NCBI RefSeq assembly: GCF_011762185.1
Contig: NZ_JAASQJ010000003.1
Span: 310,001 to 374,000 of the forward strand
Source of the DNA: Dyadobacter arcticus
Lineage (GTDB): Bacteria; Bacteroidota; Bacteroidia; Cytophagales; Spirosomataceae
DNA length: 64,000 nucleotides
Direction: 5' to 3'
The position numbers and the translations under genes are program-made. This document shows, piece after piece, positions 17,224 to 26,231 of this stretch; the stretch's first letter is position 1, and every line of letters begins with the position of its first letter. The notes beneath the pieces are model-generated. The model searched no databases, was not told the origin of the DNA, and worked only from the letters and a program-made list of their open reading frames with translations.

Positions 17224-19461
17224 ATGTCTCTTTTACCATCAGTCGGTCAGCCGGTCAGTCGTCTCGAAGGACAGCTGAAAGTGACTGGCAGAGCCCAATA
17301 TGCTGCCGACTATTCAATTCCTGGACTAGTTTATGGCTACGTGATCAACAGCACCGTTACCAAAGGAAAAATCCAACGGATTGACACTACCAAGGCTATG
17401 TCCCTACCGGGCGTCATTCAGATATTTAGCCACGTGAAACGCCCATCGCTGGCCTGGTTCAACCTGCAATATGCAGATATGGATGCGCCTCCGGGTTCTC
17501 CGTTCCGGCCATTGCAGGATAACAAGATTATCTATAATGGTCAGCCGATTGGATTGGTTGTTGCGGAGACTTTTGAACTTGCGCGCTATGCTGCCACACT
17601 TGTGGAGGTGGAGTACGAGCAGGAAGCATTTGATACTGATCTGAATGCCAATCTTTCCAATGCGCGTACGCCAAAAATTGGAATGGCTACCATGCTCAAA
17701 CCACCGCCACCAAGGCCCAAGGGGAATTTCGAAAAGGCATTTAGTGAGTCATTGGTGCAGGTTTCTGCGGAATATTATCATGGAACTGAACATCACAATC
17801 CGCTGGAACTATTTGCGACGACAACGGTTTACGAAGGCGCTGGCAAGGTAACAATCTATGACAAGACGCAGGGTACGGTAAACAGCCAGCTTTATGTAGC
17901 AAATATCTTTGGGTTGAAATATAAAAATGTGCGGGTAATCGCTCCCTATGTAGGCGGTGCATTTGGCTCCGGACTTCGGCCTCAGTACCAATTGTTTTTG
18001 TCGGTCATGGCGGCATTGGAACTTAAAAGACCCGTTTTGGTGACGCTTGACCGCAGTCAGATGTTTACTTTCGGACATCGCCCGCCAACCATTCAACGGA
18101 CCCGGTTTGGTGCAGATGCAAATGGCAGGGTAACCGCTATGAACCACGCCGCGATTGGGGAAACGTCACGTTTTGAGGATTACACTGAGGTGGTCGTGAA
18201 CTGGTCACATATGCTGTATCCGGCCGATAACACTTTGATGCAATATAAATTGGTGGAATTGGACGTGTTCAGTCCGCTGGATATGCGTGCGCCTGGCGGC
18301 GTTACCGGCATGCATGCGATCGAAAGTACGATGGACGAATTGTCGTACCAATTGAAAATCGATCCTTTGCAATTGCGGCTCATCAATTACGCTGAAAAGG
18401 ACGAGAGCCTGAACCGACCGTACAGCAGCAAGGAGCTGAGAGCATGCTATGTACAAGGCGCCGCAAGGTTTGGCTGGGAACATAGAAACCCTGAGCCACG
18501 GAGTATGCGCAGAGGCAACAAACTTGTGGGCTATGGTATGGCGACGGGTATCTGGGAAGCGAATACGTTGCCAGCCAGGGCCGAGGCAATCATGACCACC
18601 GATGGTAAATTACATGTGAACAGCGCGGTTACCGACATTGGCACAGGTACCCTGACGGTGATGGCGCAGATTGCGGCAGATGAACTGGGTCTCCCAATTC
18701 AGGATGTTACATTTTCTTACGGTGATAGCAAAAAGCCTTTTGCGCCAGTTCAGGGCGGTTCTTTCACTGTTTCGACGGTTGGGTCTGCCATTAAGACCGC
18801 TGGAAAGGCATTGCGAAAAAAGTTACTTAGGATCGCAGGAAAAGTCGGCGACGGTGTATTCAAAAAACTGGAACTTGACGATGTATTGTTTGAAAATGGC
18901 CGGATTGCATTAAAAAACGATCCGCTAACATCCATTTCTTTTGTTGACATCGTTGCGGCGAACGACGGGAACCCTGTTAAGGTCATCAAATTTTCAGTAC
19001 CCAATGTTTTGAAATTGAAAAAGTATTCGAGGGCGGCCCATAGTGCAGCTTTCGTTGAAGTAGAGGTAGATGAAGAATTAGGGGTCATCAATGTAACCCG
19101 CGCAGTTACTGCAGTCGCAGCCGGTACAATTATCAATCCGAAAACCGCCCGAAGCCAGATCCTGGGTGGGATGGTATGGGGCATTAGTAAAGCTTTGCGT
19201 GAAGAGACCATCAGTGACCATCATTTTGGCAAATACATGAACCAGAATCTGGGTGAGTACCATATTCCTGTTCACGCGGATATACATGACCTGGATGTGA
19301 TTTTTGTGGAAGAGAAGGATGATATCGTCAATGCATTGGGCGCGAAGGGAGTAGGGGAGATTGGTTTAATAGGAATGCCTCCTGCGATTTCAAACGCAAT
19401 ATGTCACGCTACCGGGAAAAGAATTAACCACTTGCCGATTCATTTTGATAATCTTTTGTAG
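17224..19461 (+). CDS. Molybdenum hydroxylase, molybdopterin-binding catalytic subunit (PaoC-like)
   Basis: 745 residues from M-S-L-L-P-S-V-G-Q-P; the longer frame from 17152 overlaps the upstream gene. The order is aldehyde-oxidase hammerhead domain (about 10-130) then two MoCo-binding domains. Visible motifs are G-G-A-F-G-S-G near residue 245, R-A-P-G-G-V near 357 and, at the end, G-A-K-G-V-G-E-I-G with the catalytic Glu. Together the subunits form an aldehyde- or heterocycle-oxidising hydroxylase. No XdhC/PaoD-type maturation gene lies nearby. The substrate is unknown; PaoABC homologues act on aromatic aldehydes. Confidence 0.92.
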   Translation: MSLLPSVGQPVSRLEGQLKVTGRAQYAADYSIPGLVYGYVINSTVTKGKIQRIDTTKAMSLPGVIQIFSHVKRPSLAWFNLQYADMDAPPGSPFRPLQDNKIIYNGQPIGLVVAETFELARYAATLVEVEYEQEAFDTDLNANLSNARTPKIGMATMLKPPPPRPKGNFEKAFSESLVQVSAEYYHGTEHHNPLELFATTTVYEGAGKVTIYDKTQGTVNSQLYVANIFGLKYKNVRVIAPYVGGAFGSGLRPQYQLFLSVMAALELKRPVLVTLDRSQMFTFGHRPPTIQRTRFGADANGRVTAMNHAAIGETSRFEDYTEVVVNWSHMLYPADNTLMQYKLVELDVFSPLDMRAPGGVTGMHAIESTMDELSYQLKIDPLQLRLINYAEKDESLNRPYSSKELRACYVQGAARFGWEHRNPEPRSMRRGNKLVGYGMATGIWEANTLPARAEAIMTTDGKLHVNSAVTDIGTGTLTVMAQIAADELGLPIQDVTFSYGDSKKPFAPVQGGSFTVSTVGSAIKTAGKALRKKLLRIAGKVGDGVFKKLELDDVLFENGRIALKNDPLTSISFVDIVAANDGNPVKVIKFSVPNVLKLKKYSRAAHSAAFVEVEVDEELGVINVTRAVTAVAAGTIINPKTARSQILGGMVWGISKALREETISDHHFGKYMNQNLGEYHIPVHADIHDLDVIFVEEKDDIVNALGAKGVGEIGLIGMPPAISNAICHATGKRINHLPIHFDNLL

Positions 19462-19567
19462 CGTTTCGTAGTATGTGCTTTATTAAATGAGTTCTTAAAA
19501 GGCTTATGAATGGGTGCTGAACAATGTCATGTCATTTAAAGGTGATCCAAGTTACTTCCGGCTCTTT

Positions 19568-20173
19568 TTATATCTCCGTATCGTTTTTTGAATCGATCTT
19601 GTAGTCGGCGAAGCTGTTTTTATCGTCAGACCATTTGTAAACAATTTTTTTGAATCTCAGGTCGCTGACAATCTCTTCAATGCTTTTGGTAAATTCTTTT
19701 TGCGCTTTCTTCGGGGCAAACATTCCGCCCGTAAAGGTCAGTACGTCCTTCTTTTCACCTGACAAAGACACATTGATATGTTCCTGACCCAATACATCCT
19801 TCTTTGAGCTCACATATGCGTCTCGCAATGCTGGAAATTCCCGCGCCTGGATTTTGACCATTTTCTGTTTCAGCACTTCCCGCTGTCCACCTATCGCCTT
19901 GTCCTTGCTTGCTTTGACCTCGTTGTATAACGCGGTGTTGGATTTATGCCAGGATAGATTTGTTGCAATGTCAATTATTTCATCGCTTTTGGTCAATTTT
20001 TGGTCAATATCCGTAATCTTATTGCTGATAAACAGGCTCATATTCTGGTTGGAGGCATTATCGATTGGCTTGGGTGTAAGAAAGTGTATGCCAAGGCCAA
20101 CCGTTGCTATTGCCAGTAAAAGGTAAACAATGTATCGGCCTATTCTTCCCTTTTTTCTGTGATCGTCTTCCAT
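19568..20173 (-). CDS. Membrane-anchored hypothetical protein
   Basis: About 201 residues from the ATG at 20173; the longer frame starts with TTG at 20218. A basic stretch (K-K-G-R-I-G-R-Y) precedes one transmembrane helix (about residues 14-34). The remainder is polar, mostly helical in the middle with a possible coiled coil (about 70-115), and ends in an acidic Lys/Asp-rich tail. The orientation suggests a periplasmic domain on a single N-terminal anchor. No family is recognised. It is divergent from the MscS gene. Confidence 0.65.
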   Translation of the reverse strand: MEDDHRKKGRIGRYIVYLLLAIATVGLGIHFLTPKPIDNASNQNMSLFISNKITDIDQKLTKSDEIIDIATNLSWHKSNTALYNEVKASKDKAIGGQREVLKQKMVKIQAREFPALRDAYVSSKKDVLGQEHINVSLSGEKKDVLTFTGGMFAPKKAQKEFTKSIEEIVSDLRFKKIVYKWSDDKNSFADYKIDSKNDTEI

Positions 20174-20346
20174 GGTCGGATTAATAAATTCAGGTTCTAT
20201 TTGATTTTTGTGGATCAATTGGTTTGCATTTGACGTATAGGATCAGTATTTCAAAAAATATGCCACGTAGGCGCATGCTTGGGTTCGATAGAATGGTGGA
20301 ACGGATTTTTCCAATCCTGCTATTCAATCAATACCCTTTTTTAAGA

Positions 20347-21141
20347 ATGAAGCTGACACAATTTTATAATCAGGCCTATGCCTGGATACTGAGGACTGGC
20401 CCGGGGGTTATTTTGGGCATTACCGTCCTGGTTATTGGTCTCTGGCTGATCAAAATTCTTTCGAGGTGGCTGACTGCACATATGTTCAGAAAAAACATAG
20501 ATCCGTCGCTCGCTCCATTCCTGTTAAGCCTCGCGATTGTCAGCTTGCGAATTCTGCTGATTGTGACTGTCATGCAGATGGTAGGCATTCAAATGACCGT
20601 TTTTGCGGCTTTGATTGGTGCCATTGGTGTGGCGGCGGGGCTGGCACTTTCAGGAACACTGCAAAACTTCGCCAGCGGCGTCCTGATTTTGATCCTGAAA
20701 CCTTTTCAGGTTGGAGATAATATTATGGCGCAAGGTCAGGAAGGAACTGTTACGGCGATCAAAATTTTTTATACGATCGTCAACACTTTTGACAATCGTA
20801 TGGTGGTCATCCCAAATAGTAAATTATCGAATGAAGTGATTATCAACATCAGCGCATCCGGTAGCCGCAGGTTGGATGTAGAATTAAGATTCAGTAATAA
20901 CATTGATTTTAAGGCGGTCAGGAAAACGCTGAATCATGTCCTGGATGGTGCTCAAAATGCCCTGAAAGTCCCCGAAAGGAGTATTGGGATATCTTCTATA
21001 GAGTCCGATGGCTACAAGGTGATGGTAAATGTATGGCTGGATGCGCACAGCTTTGTTAATACGAAAATGGAAATTCAGGAAAAAATCATGGAAAGCCTGA
21101 AAACCTCCGGTTTAAAATTACCTGGTCTCGACCTACCATAA
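20347..21141 (+). CDS. Small-conductance mechanosensitive channel (MscS family)
   Basis: 264 residues from M-K-L-T-Q-F-Y-N-Q; the open frame reaches back to 20224 but those codons are not family-like. Three membrane helices are followed by the Gly/Ala-rich pore helix G-V-A-A-G-L-A-L-S-G-T-L-Q-N-F-A-S-G, then the beta domain (P-F-Q-V-G-D, near 120) and the C-terminal alpha/beta domain. It releases solutes on hypo-osmotic shock. Size is close to E. coli MscS (286). It converges on the ArnT-like gene with 9 bp between stops. Confidence 0.92.
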   Translation: MKLTQFYNQAYAWILRTGPGVILGITVLVIGLWLIKILSRWLTAHMFRKNIDPSLAPFLLSLAIVSLRILLIVTVMQMVGIQMTVFAALIGAIGVAAGLALSGTLQNFASGVLILILKPFQVGDNIMAQGQEGTVTAIKIFYTIVNTFDNRMVVIPNSKLSNEVIINISASGSRRLDVELRFSNNIDFKAVRKTLNHVLDGAQNALKVPERSIGISSIESDGYKVMVNVWLDAHSFVNTKMEIQEKIMESLKTSGLKLPGLDLP

Positions 21142-21150
21142 TTGTTACAT

Positions 21151-22800
21151 CTAGTTGGCTTTGATAAACAGCAAATAACGCGGTTCCAAAACCGAAGCCC
21201 TGGTTTTACTGTTTAGAAATGCATATTTCAGCCTCGTCACATGAAAATGTGCTGGCGTGGCTTTCACTTCCGCGTTCACACCTGCGCGGATGAGACTGTC
21301 AGCCACAAAAGCATTCGTATATAAATAGCACGGAGCGTTGTTAATGAAGTTTTGAAAAGAATTTCCGTCTTTAATTAGCATGACATCGCCGGGGGCGTAA
21401 AATTCAAGGCTGTATGAAAAGGAGCCATATTCTGCGACGGGTAAGACTTTATTTTGATTTGGAATTAATCTGGCGGCCTGTCGTCCGGATTGGTATTGAA
21501 GCAAAAGCGGGTAAAAGAAAATGAAAAGAAATATGTATAAAATGGCTGCCATCGCATAACCTTTGATAAGGATTTGCTGTAATTGGTTTTGGTAATGGAT
21601 GAAGAAAGAAGCGGTCACAATCATGAATGCGATGAGAATTGCAATCAACCCATTTTCGATTCCCATCATATATATCAGGCCGGCGACCAAGGTCAGCGAC
21701 ACGATCAGCAGCGCCGTTTGGATGGCGACCCAAACGTTCAATTTCGAAACATTGGCGAGCTGAAAGAAGAAAAAAGCCGTAATAAGTGAGAAATATGGGA
21801 ATTCAATCACCAGGTAATGAGGCAGTTGAAACTTTGACAAGGAAAAGAGGAGAAATGTTATCAGGGCGCTCCCGTAAATAACCCAACGCAACGGGTCCTT
21901 ATCCTTATCAAATCTCAACAAGTAAATAACGCCACCGACAAGCCCGACCGACCAGGGCAAAAAGGCCCACAATGTGGTATGCAGGAAGAAACTCACATTG
22001 CCTTTTCCCTTAATAGGGCCCGTATTGAAAAATCTCCCAAACTGGCTATCCCAAAAGAAGAAACGGATGCCTGAAACATGGGTTCGGCCAAAAACCACTT
22101 TTTCGGGGTGGAGGTCAAATTGAACATACAAACTATACAATTCAGGCAGGATGAAAATAAAGCTTAAACCCAGCATAACCCACCAGCGGTAGTTGAGAAA
22201 TTGCCTGAACTGCCTTGTTACCAACCAGAAAATAACCCAGCCGCCGCCAATGGTAATCAGCACAAAAATGCCCTTCGTCATGATCGCGCAGGCTATAAAC
22301 AGTGCGGCGGCAATAATATGGATCCAATGCTTGTTCTTGTAAACGGATAGCATGTGCCAGCAGGCGGCTACAATGCAGGCGGTGAGATAGGGTTCGGCCC
22401 GTACGTCGAAATTTGCCAAGGTACTGTGGAATGCAACTGCATAAATCAATACCGCGACCTGGGCAATGGATACATTGTAGAGATCCCTGCCAAGTAAATA
22501 AGTATATCTCAAACTGACCAGCCAGAATATAAAGGCGGGCAATTTGTAGGCGAAACCTGTGATTCCGAAAATTTTGTAGCTGATTGCGGCCATCCAAAAC
22601 GGGAAGTGGGGCTTATCGAGCCAGTCATGACCATCCCCGAAAAGATTGATCCAGTCGTTATGCAGAACAATGTGCTTGGCAATGGTCGCGTAGAGCGCGC
22701 CGTCGGGTTCAATGATATCGAGCCATAATCCTGGTATATTTAATAGAATTCCAATGAAAAGCAGCCAGGGAAAATAACGTGGTAGAAAAGGGTCATTCAT
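21151..22800 (-). CDS. Glycosyltransferase family 39 protein (ArnT/PMT-like)
   Basis: 549 residues with about 11-12 membrane helices. The first external loop has the catalytic-type acidic motif E-P-D-G-A-L-Y-A (near residue 31) and, further on, D-W-L-D-K-P-H-F-P-F-W, both characteristic of ArnT/dolichyl-phosphate-mannose-type enzymes that take sugars from polyprenyl-phosphate donors. It likely modifies lipid A, a lipoprotein or a surface glycan. No lipid A or arn genes are adjacent. The C-terminal ~100 residues form a small soluble domain. Confidence 0.85.
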   Translation of the reverse strand: MNDPFLPRYFPWLLFIGILLNIPGLWLDIIEPDGALYATIAKHIVLHNDWINLFGDGHDWLDKPHFPFWMAAISYKIFGITGFAYKLPAFIFWLVSLRYTYLLGRDLYNVSIAQVAVLIYAVAFHSTLANFDVRAEPYLTACIVAACWHMLSVYKNKHWIHIIAAALFIACAIMTKGIFVLITIGGGWVIFWLVTRQFRQFLNYRWWVMLGLSFIFILPELYSLYVQFDLHPEKVVFGRTHVSGIRFFFWDSQFGRFFNTGPIKGKGNVSFFLHTTLWAFLPWSVGLVGGVIYLLRFDKDKDPLRWVIYGSALITFLLFSLSKFQLPHYLVIEFPYFSLITAFFFFQLANVSKLNVWVAIQTALLIVSLTLVAGLIYMMGIENGLIAILIAFMIVTASFFIHYQNQLQQILIKGYAMAAILYIFLFIFFYPLLLQYQSGRQAARLIPNQNKVLPVAEYGSFSYSLEFYAPGDVMLIKDGNSFQNFINNAPCYLYTNAFVADSLIRAGVNAEVKATPAHFHVTRLKYAFLNSKTRASVLEPRYLLFIKAN

Positions 22801-22916
22801 AATCCGCGACAGATTTTGATATGTGGAGGCAGGTGAAAAGACAACGGCTGACGGCGGCTATAAGTTTTTCAACCGTCGGATTTTTGGCCGGAATGCTACA
22901 CTTGCCTAACCTTTTC

Positions 22917-24872
22917 TTATTTAAACAAAGCCAAATCAGGCCTCTCAAAAACTTCTGTTTCCGGCCTGGTTTCTATCCACCAGATCCTATCGCGGTCGGG
23001 ATCGTAGTAGCGGGCGAGTTGTCCTTTGAACAAAACCACCTTCCTAAGCTCATTTTTCAGCGGCATCAGATTGCTTCCAATCCCATAAACCTGCCGGAAA
23101 CCGTCCAGCAGATAAGGTTCCCTTTTCAATGTGGCCAAATCGAACGTACTGGCATTTTTTTCCTCCACATTACCTTTTAACAATGCAGCAGGCGGGGCGG
23201 GTTTGTGCATTGGGAATGTGACATAGAAAACCTCTGCACACAAGCCATTTCTTGCCCGATTTTTGAAACTGTGCGCTTGGTCAATGACGTAGGGATAATT
23301 TTCAAATGCCTTATTGATAGCCTGATAGGTCGCTTTGTTTCCATTCAGGTAGAATTGCGTAAGATCATCATAACCGATCAATTCTTTGTTTCTGTCGAAA
23401 TAGCCGTTTTTAAACTTAGTAAACACATCTTTCGGCCAGGGATAAGCTTTTTTGAAATCTATTTTGAGATTGTGTTCCGTGATAAACACACCCATTTCTT
23501 TATTCAGGAGAGCGCTTATCCCGCCTTTGATATCGCCAGATTTATATTGATTGAAGAAAAGGGATTTTGGGACACCATAAAAATCAATTTTAAAGCCATT
23601 CTTTCTGTCTGAACGTGTAGGAAGAAAGGTAACACCGAAGCCACTCCATCCCTGAAGGTCGGCACTGTAAGATTCCGGATAGGCGTATTCTATAAATTCT
23701 TTGACCCCAAAGGACGCGAAATAGACGATCTGACCATAAGGTGCGCCCGTGTCGGCGGCGATTGCCGGCATTTCCACATAATAGTAGCCATTCTTGTCCG
23801 TCAGAACTGTTTTTAAATCTTTGTCTTCAAATGAAATGGTCAGTGGGTAGCCAGAAACAGGCTTGCTGGTCCGGGCATCGAGAATAATTCCCGCTATAAA
23901 AACCGCCTTTTTAGGAAGTCTGGTTGGTCGTTTTGACTGATTGCCATAGCCATAAGTCGTACGATGCGGATCTTTCGAGATAAGCTGCGCCAAGTCACTT
24001 CGAAATGCTGCCAGGAGGAACACAAGCAACGGGACAGTAAAAAGGAAAAGCGTAAGAAAAAACTTCGGGCTTTTGGTTTTATTCATCATAATAATCCGCT
24101 GTTTGATGGATGAAAAACCGAATGGGTTTACAATCTTATATTCCGGAACGCCCGCCACTTTGAGTAACAGATATTGATATTGCCGGATATCTGCATGATT
24201 TTCAAGGACTTTTCTGTCTGCAATGAATTCCAGATTTTGGCGGATTGCGTGGCGGATGAGCCAGGCGAATGGATTAAACCAGTTGACAATGCACAGCAAC
24301 TCGCTCCATATGACGTCCAATGTATGTTTCTGCCGGACGTGCACATATTCATGCAGGATAATGTCTTTCAATTCTTCCGGTTTGTGCAGGTCGGGATTGT
24401 AGAAGATGGAATTTCCAAATGAAAAAGGGCTCACATTTTTTGCCAGGTGATATAGCTTGATTTCTTCATCAGAAACCAGTTGGGCATTGCGGCGAAGTCT
24501 TGCATAGAAATTGATATGCATTAAAAACCTTCCAATCATGATCGCAATGCCGAAAAGAACCAGGTAACAGATGATCTCTTCGGTGTCAAACGAGCGAATA
24601 GGTTCAACGTTGGTAGCAACTGCCGGCGTTTCTGGAACATAATGAATGCTTGGAATCCTTTCTATGAATTGAAAATGATGGGCTGTTGAAAGCTGTGAAA
24701 CGGATGAACTGACATCGATAAACGGAATACAAAACGCCAGTAACGAGTAAATAAGCAGGTACCAGCGGTTCCAGTCGTAAAAGGTGAGACGCCTCAGCAC
24801 TAGGTGATAAAACAGGCTGACAGTCGTGAGGCCTAGCGACAGTTTGATGAGATATGCTATGAATGGCAGCAT
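22917..24872 (-). CDS. M56 family metallopeptidase (BlaR1-like sensor protease) with regulatory beta-domain
   Basis: About 651 residues from M-L-P-F-I-A-Y; the frame open to 24911 would overlap blaI. The N-terminal ~275 residues hold four membrane helices and the zinc protease motif H-E-Y-V-H near 174, followed by W-F-N-P-F-A-W. The outer part begins with a carboxypeptidase-regulatory-like domain (about 300-380) and a long unassigned region. There is no penicillin-binding sensor domain as in classical BlaR1. With the BlaI-type repressor 22 bp upstream it forms a signal-dependent derepression pair. The signal is unknown. Confidence 0.87.
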   Translation of the reverse strand: MLPFIAYLIKLSLGLTTVSLFYHLVLRRLTFYDWNRWYLLIYSLLAFCIPFIDVSSSVSQLSTAHHFQFIERIPSIHYVPETPAVATNVEPIRSFDTEEIICYLVLFGIAIMIGRFLMHINFYARLRRNAQLVSDEEIKLYHLAKNVSPFSFGNSIFYNPDLHKPEELKDIILHEYVHVRQKHTLDVIWSELLCIVNWFNPFAWLIRHAIRQNLEFIADRKVLENHADIRQYQYLLLKVAGVPEYKIVNPFGFSSIKQRIIMMNKTKSPKFFLTLFLFTVPLLVFLLAAFRSDLAQLISKDPHRTTYGYGNQSKRPTRLPKKAVFIAGIILDARTSKPVSGYPLTISFEDKDLKTVLTDKNGYYYVEMPAIAADTGAPYGQIVYFASFGVKEFIEYAYPESYSADLQGWSGFGVTFLPTRSDRKNGFKIDFYGVPKSLFFNQYKSGDIKGGISALLNKEMGVFITEHNLKIDFKKAYPWPKDVFTKFKNGYFDRNKELIGYDDLTQFYLNGNKATYQAINKAFENYPYVIDQAHSFKNRARNGLCAEVFYVTFPMHKPAPPAALLKGNVEEKNASTFDLATLKREPYLLDGFRQVYGIGSNLMPLKNELRKVVLFKGQLARYYDPDRDRIWWIETRPETEVFERPDLALFK

Positions 24873-24894
24873 AGAAAAGATGGGTAAGGATTGG

Positions 24895-25254
24895 TTATTT
24901 TTTACTCTCAATCAACCGGATTATCTCTTTCAATTCATCGGTGGAAATATTGTTTTTCTCGACGAAAAAGCTAACCAATGATTGGTAGGAGTTTTCGAAA
25001 TAGTCTTTCACAACATTTCCAATAAACTTCTGTTTGTAAGCTTCTTCCGTCACGGCTGGGGAGTACAGGTAGACGTTTCCGATCAACCTGCCAAGGATAT
25101 AACCCTTCTTTTCAAGATTTTTAACAGTCGAGGCGAGGGTGGTATAAGGCGGGCCGGGTGGCGACATGGCAGCCATAAATGTCTTGATGCTGCCTTCACC
25201 TGTTTTCCAGATGGCGAGCATGGCTTCTTCTTCCTGAGCAGATAACTTTTCCAT
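24895..25254 (-). CDS. BlaI/MecI/CopY-family transcriptional repressor
   Basis: 119 residues: a winged helix (L-S-A-Q-E-E-E-A-M-L-A-I-W, then Y-T-T-L-A-S-T-V-K-N-L-E-K-K-G-Y) and a C-terminal dimerisation helix pair. Proteins of this family repress their own operon and are cleaved after activation of the partner M56 protease, encoded immediately downstream. A cluster of TTACGA/TTCGTAA half-sites lies directly upstream (25257-25292), consistent with autoregulation. The start is fixed by M-E-K-L-S-A-Q-E. Confidence 0.92.
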   Translation of the reverse strand: MEKLSAQEEEAMLAIWKTGEGSIKTFMAAMSPPGPPYTTLASTVKNLEKKGYILGRLIGNVYLYSPAVTEEAYKQKFIGNVVKDYFENSYQSLVSFFVEKNNISTDELKEIIRLIESKK

Positions 25255-25256
25255 TG

Positions 25257-25292
25257 TTACGATGTTTTCGTAAATTTACGAATATTTCGTAA
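25257..25292 (-). promoter_or_regulatory. Palindromic operator cluster upstream of blaI-like gene
   Basis: The 16-bp sequence TTCGTAAATTTACGAA (25267-25282) is a perfect palindrome. A second dyad, TTACGAA-TAT-TTCGTAA (25276-25292), shares one half-site with it, and a third TTACGA half lies at 25257-25262. The half-sites alternate every ~9-10 bp immediately before the repressor start codon (25254). This is the expected place for BlaI dimers binding side by side. Confidence 0.75.
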
Positions 25293-25316
25293 TGAAAAGT
25301 TAGATTGGTGATTTTT

Positions 25317-25964
25317 TTAAACGTCGGCGTTCTGTCCTTTGTAGAACTGGACCTTTTTGAACATACCAATAAGGGTAGAAACGTGCAGCTTGTCGAAAAT
25401 ACGGGCTTTGTAGGTGCTTACAGAACTTTCGGTGAGGTTGAGATAAATAGCGATTTCCTTTGTCCAGAAACCGTCAAGCAGCATATCCATCACTTCCAGC
25501 TCTCTTTGTGAAAGGTGCTCAAGTGGATTTTCGCCATCGGTTTTGCTTTCTAATGTATTCCGAAGCAATTGCTGCTGAACAGCTGCGCTGATATAATTTC
25601 CAGATTCAAACATCGAGAGTACCGCGCGTTTGATCTCGTTCTGGGAGGAATTTTTGGATAAGAACCCATTCGCACCTGCCTTGATGTAGTGGAGAGCATA
25701 TATCTGTTCCTCAAGACTTGTAAATACGAGAATCAATACTTTCGGCTGGACTTCCCGGATCTTTGGAATCATGTTAAAACCCTCTCCGTCCGGAATGCTG
25801 ATGTCCAGGATTATCAGATCAAGGTGATGAGCGGCAACCTGCGCTAAAGTCTCCCCAAAAGTACCGGCTTCATAAACGTTAACGGGGTGCAACAAGTCCA
25901 TAATCAGGAACTTGGTAGCCAGCCTTACAATTGCATGGTCTTCAACCAGTAGAATTTGCTTCAT
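25317..25964 (-). CDS. NarL/FixJ-type response regulator
   Basis: 215 residues. Receiver domain (about 1-120) with acidic pocket E-D-H, phospho-acceptor Asp in I-I-L-D-I-S-I-P-D and the conserved Lys in L-S-K-N-S. A LuxR-type helix-turn-helix follows (about 148-210: L-S-Q-R-E-L-E-V-M-D-M-L, T-K-E-I-A-I-Y-L-N-L-T-E-S-S-V). No histidine kinase lies next to it, so it is an orphan regulator. A TATTTTTG box at 26011-26018 lies 46 bp upstream of the start. Its stop is 62 bp from the blaI-like gene, with the operator cluster between. Confidence 0.92.
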   Translation of the reverse strand: MKQILLVEDHAIVRLATKFLIMDLLHPVNVYEAGTFGETLAQVAAHHLDLIILDISIPDGEGFNMIPKIREVQPKVLILVFTSLEEQIYALHYIKAGANGFLSKNSSQNEIKRAVLSMFESGNYISAAVQQQLLRNTLESKTDGENPLEHLSQRELEVMDMLLDGFWTKEIAIYLNLTESSVSTYKARIFDKLHVSTLIGMFKKVQFYKGQNADV

Positions 25965-26010
25965 TGCTGAGGAGATTTGGGGTTCAGTCAGGTTTATGTC
26001 GCCGTTAAGT

Positions 26011-26018
26011 CAAAAATA
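26011..26018 (-). promoter_or_regulatory. -7 promoter box for the NarL-type regulator gene
   Basis: The minus strand reads TATTTTTG, an exact TAnnTTTG match, 46 bp before the start codon at 25964. No TTG element was found at the usual -33 distance. Confidence 0.4.
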
Positions 26019-26179
26019 GGACATAAAACTAAGTTATTAAATTTCTACGTAGTAATTCTTACCAAACTGCGTAATATTTTATTAGAACAATATGATATCT
26101 TACTACTCAGGCTATCTATTTTACACATCCTCTCTTCATAACTAAACCGGATGCAGCCATAACTGCACTTTTTCGATAT

Positions 26180-26207
26180 AAAAAAAGCGCTACCCGCAGG
26201 TAACGCT
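26180..26207 (-). terminator. Rho-independent terminator of the LolA-like gene
   Basis: On the minus strand the stem AGCGTTACC/GGTAGCGCT (one bulged base) with a short CTGCG-type loop is followed by a run of seven T residues. It begins 25 bp after the stop of the LolA-like gene at 26232. The remaining ~170 bp up to the regulator start hold only its putative promoter. Confidence 0.8.
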
Positions 26208-26231
26208 CTACAAAATAGGATATCTAACAGA

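Noticed and set aside
22821-23180. Plus-strand 119-codon frame between the ArnT-like and M56 genes
   Set aside because: Most of it is antisense to the M56 protein end, and the non-overlapping first 95 bases show no family signal or promoter.
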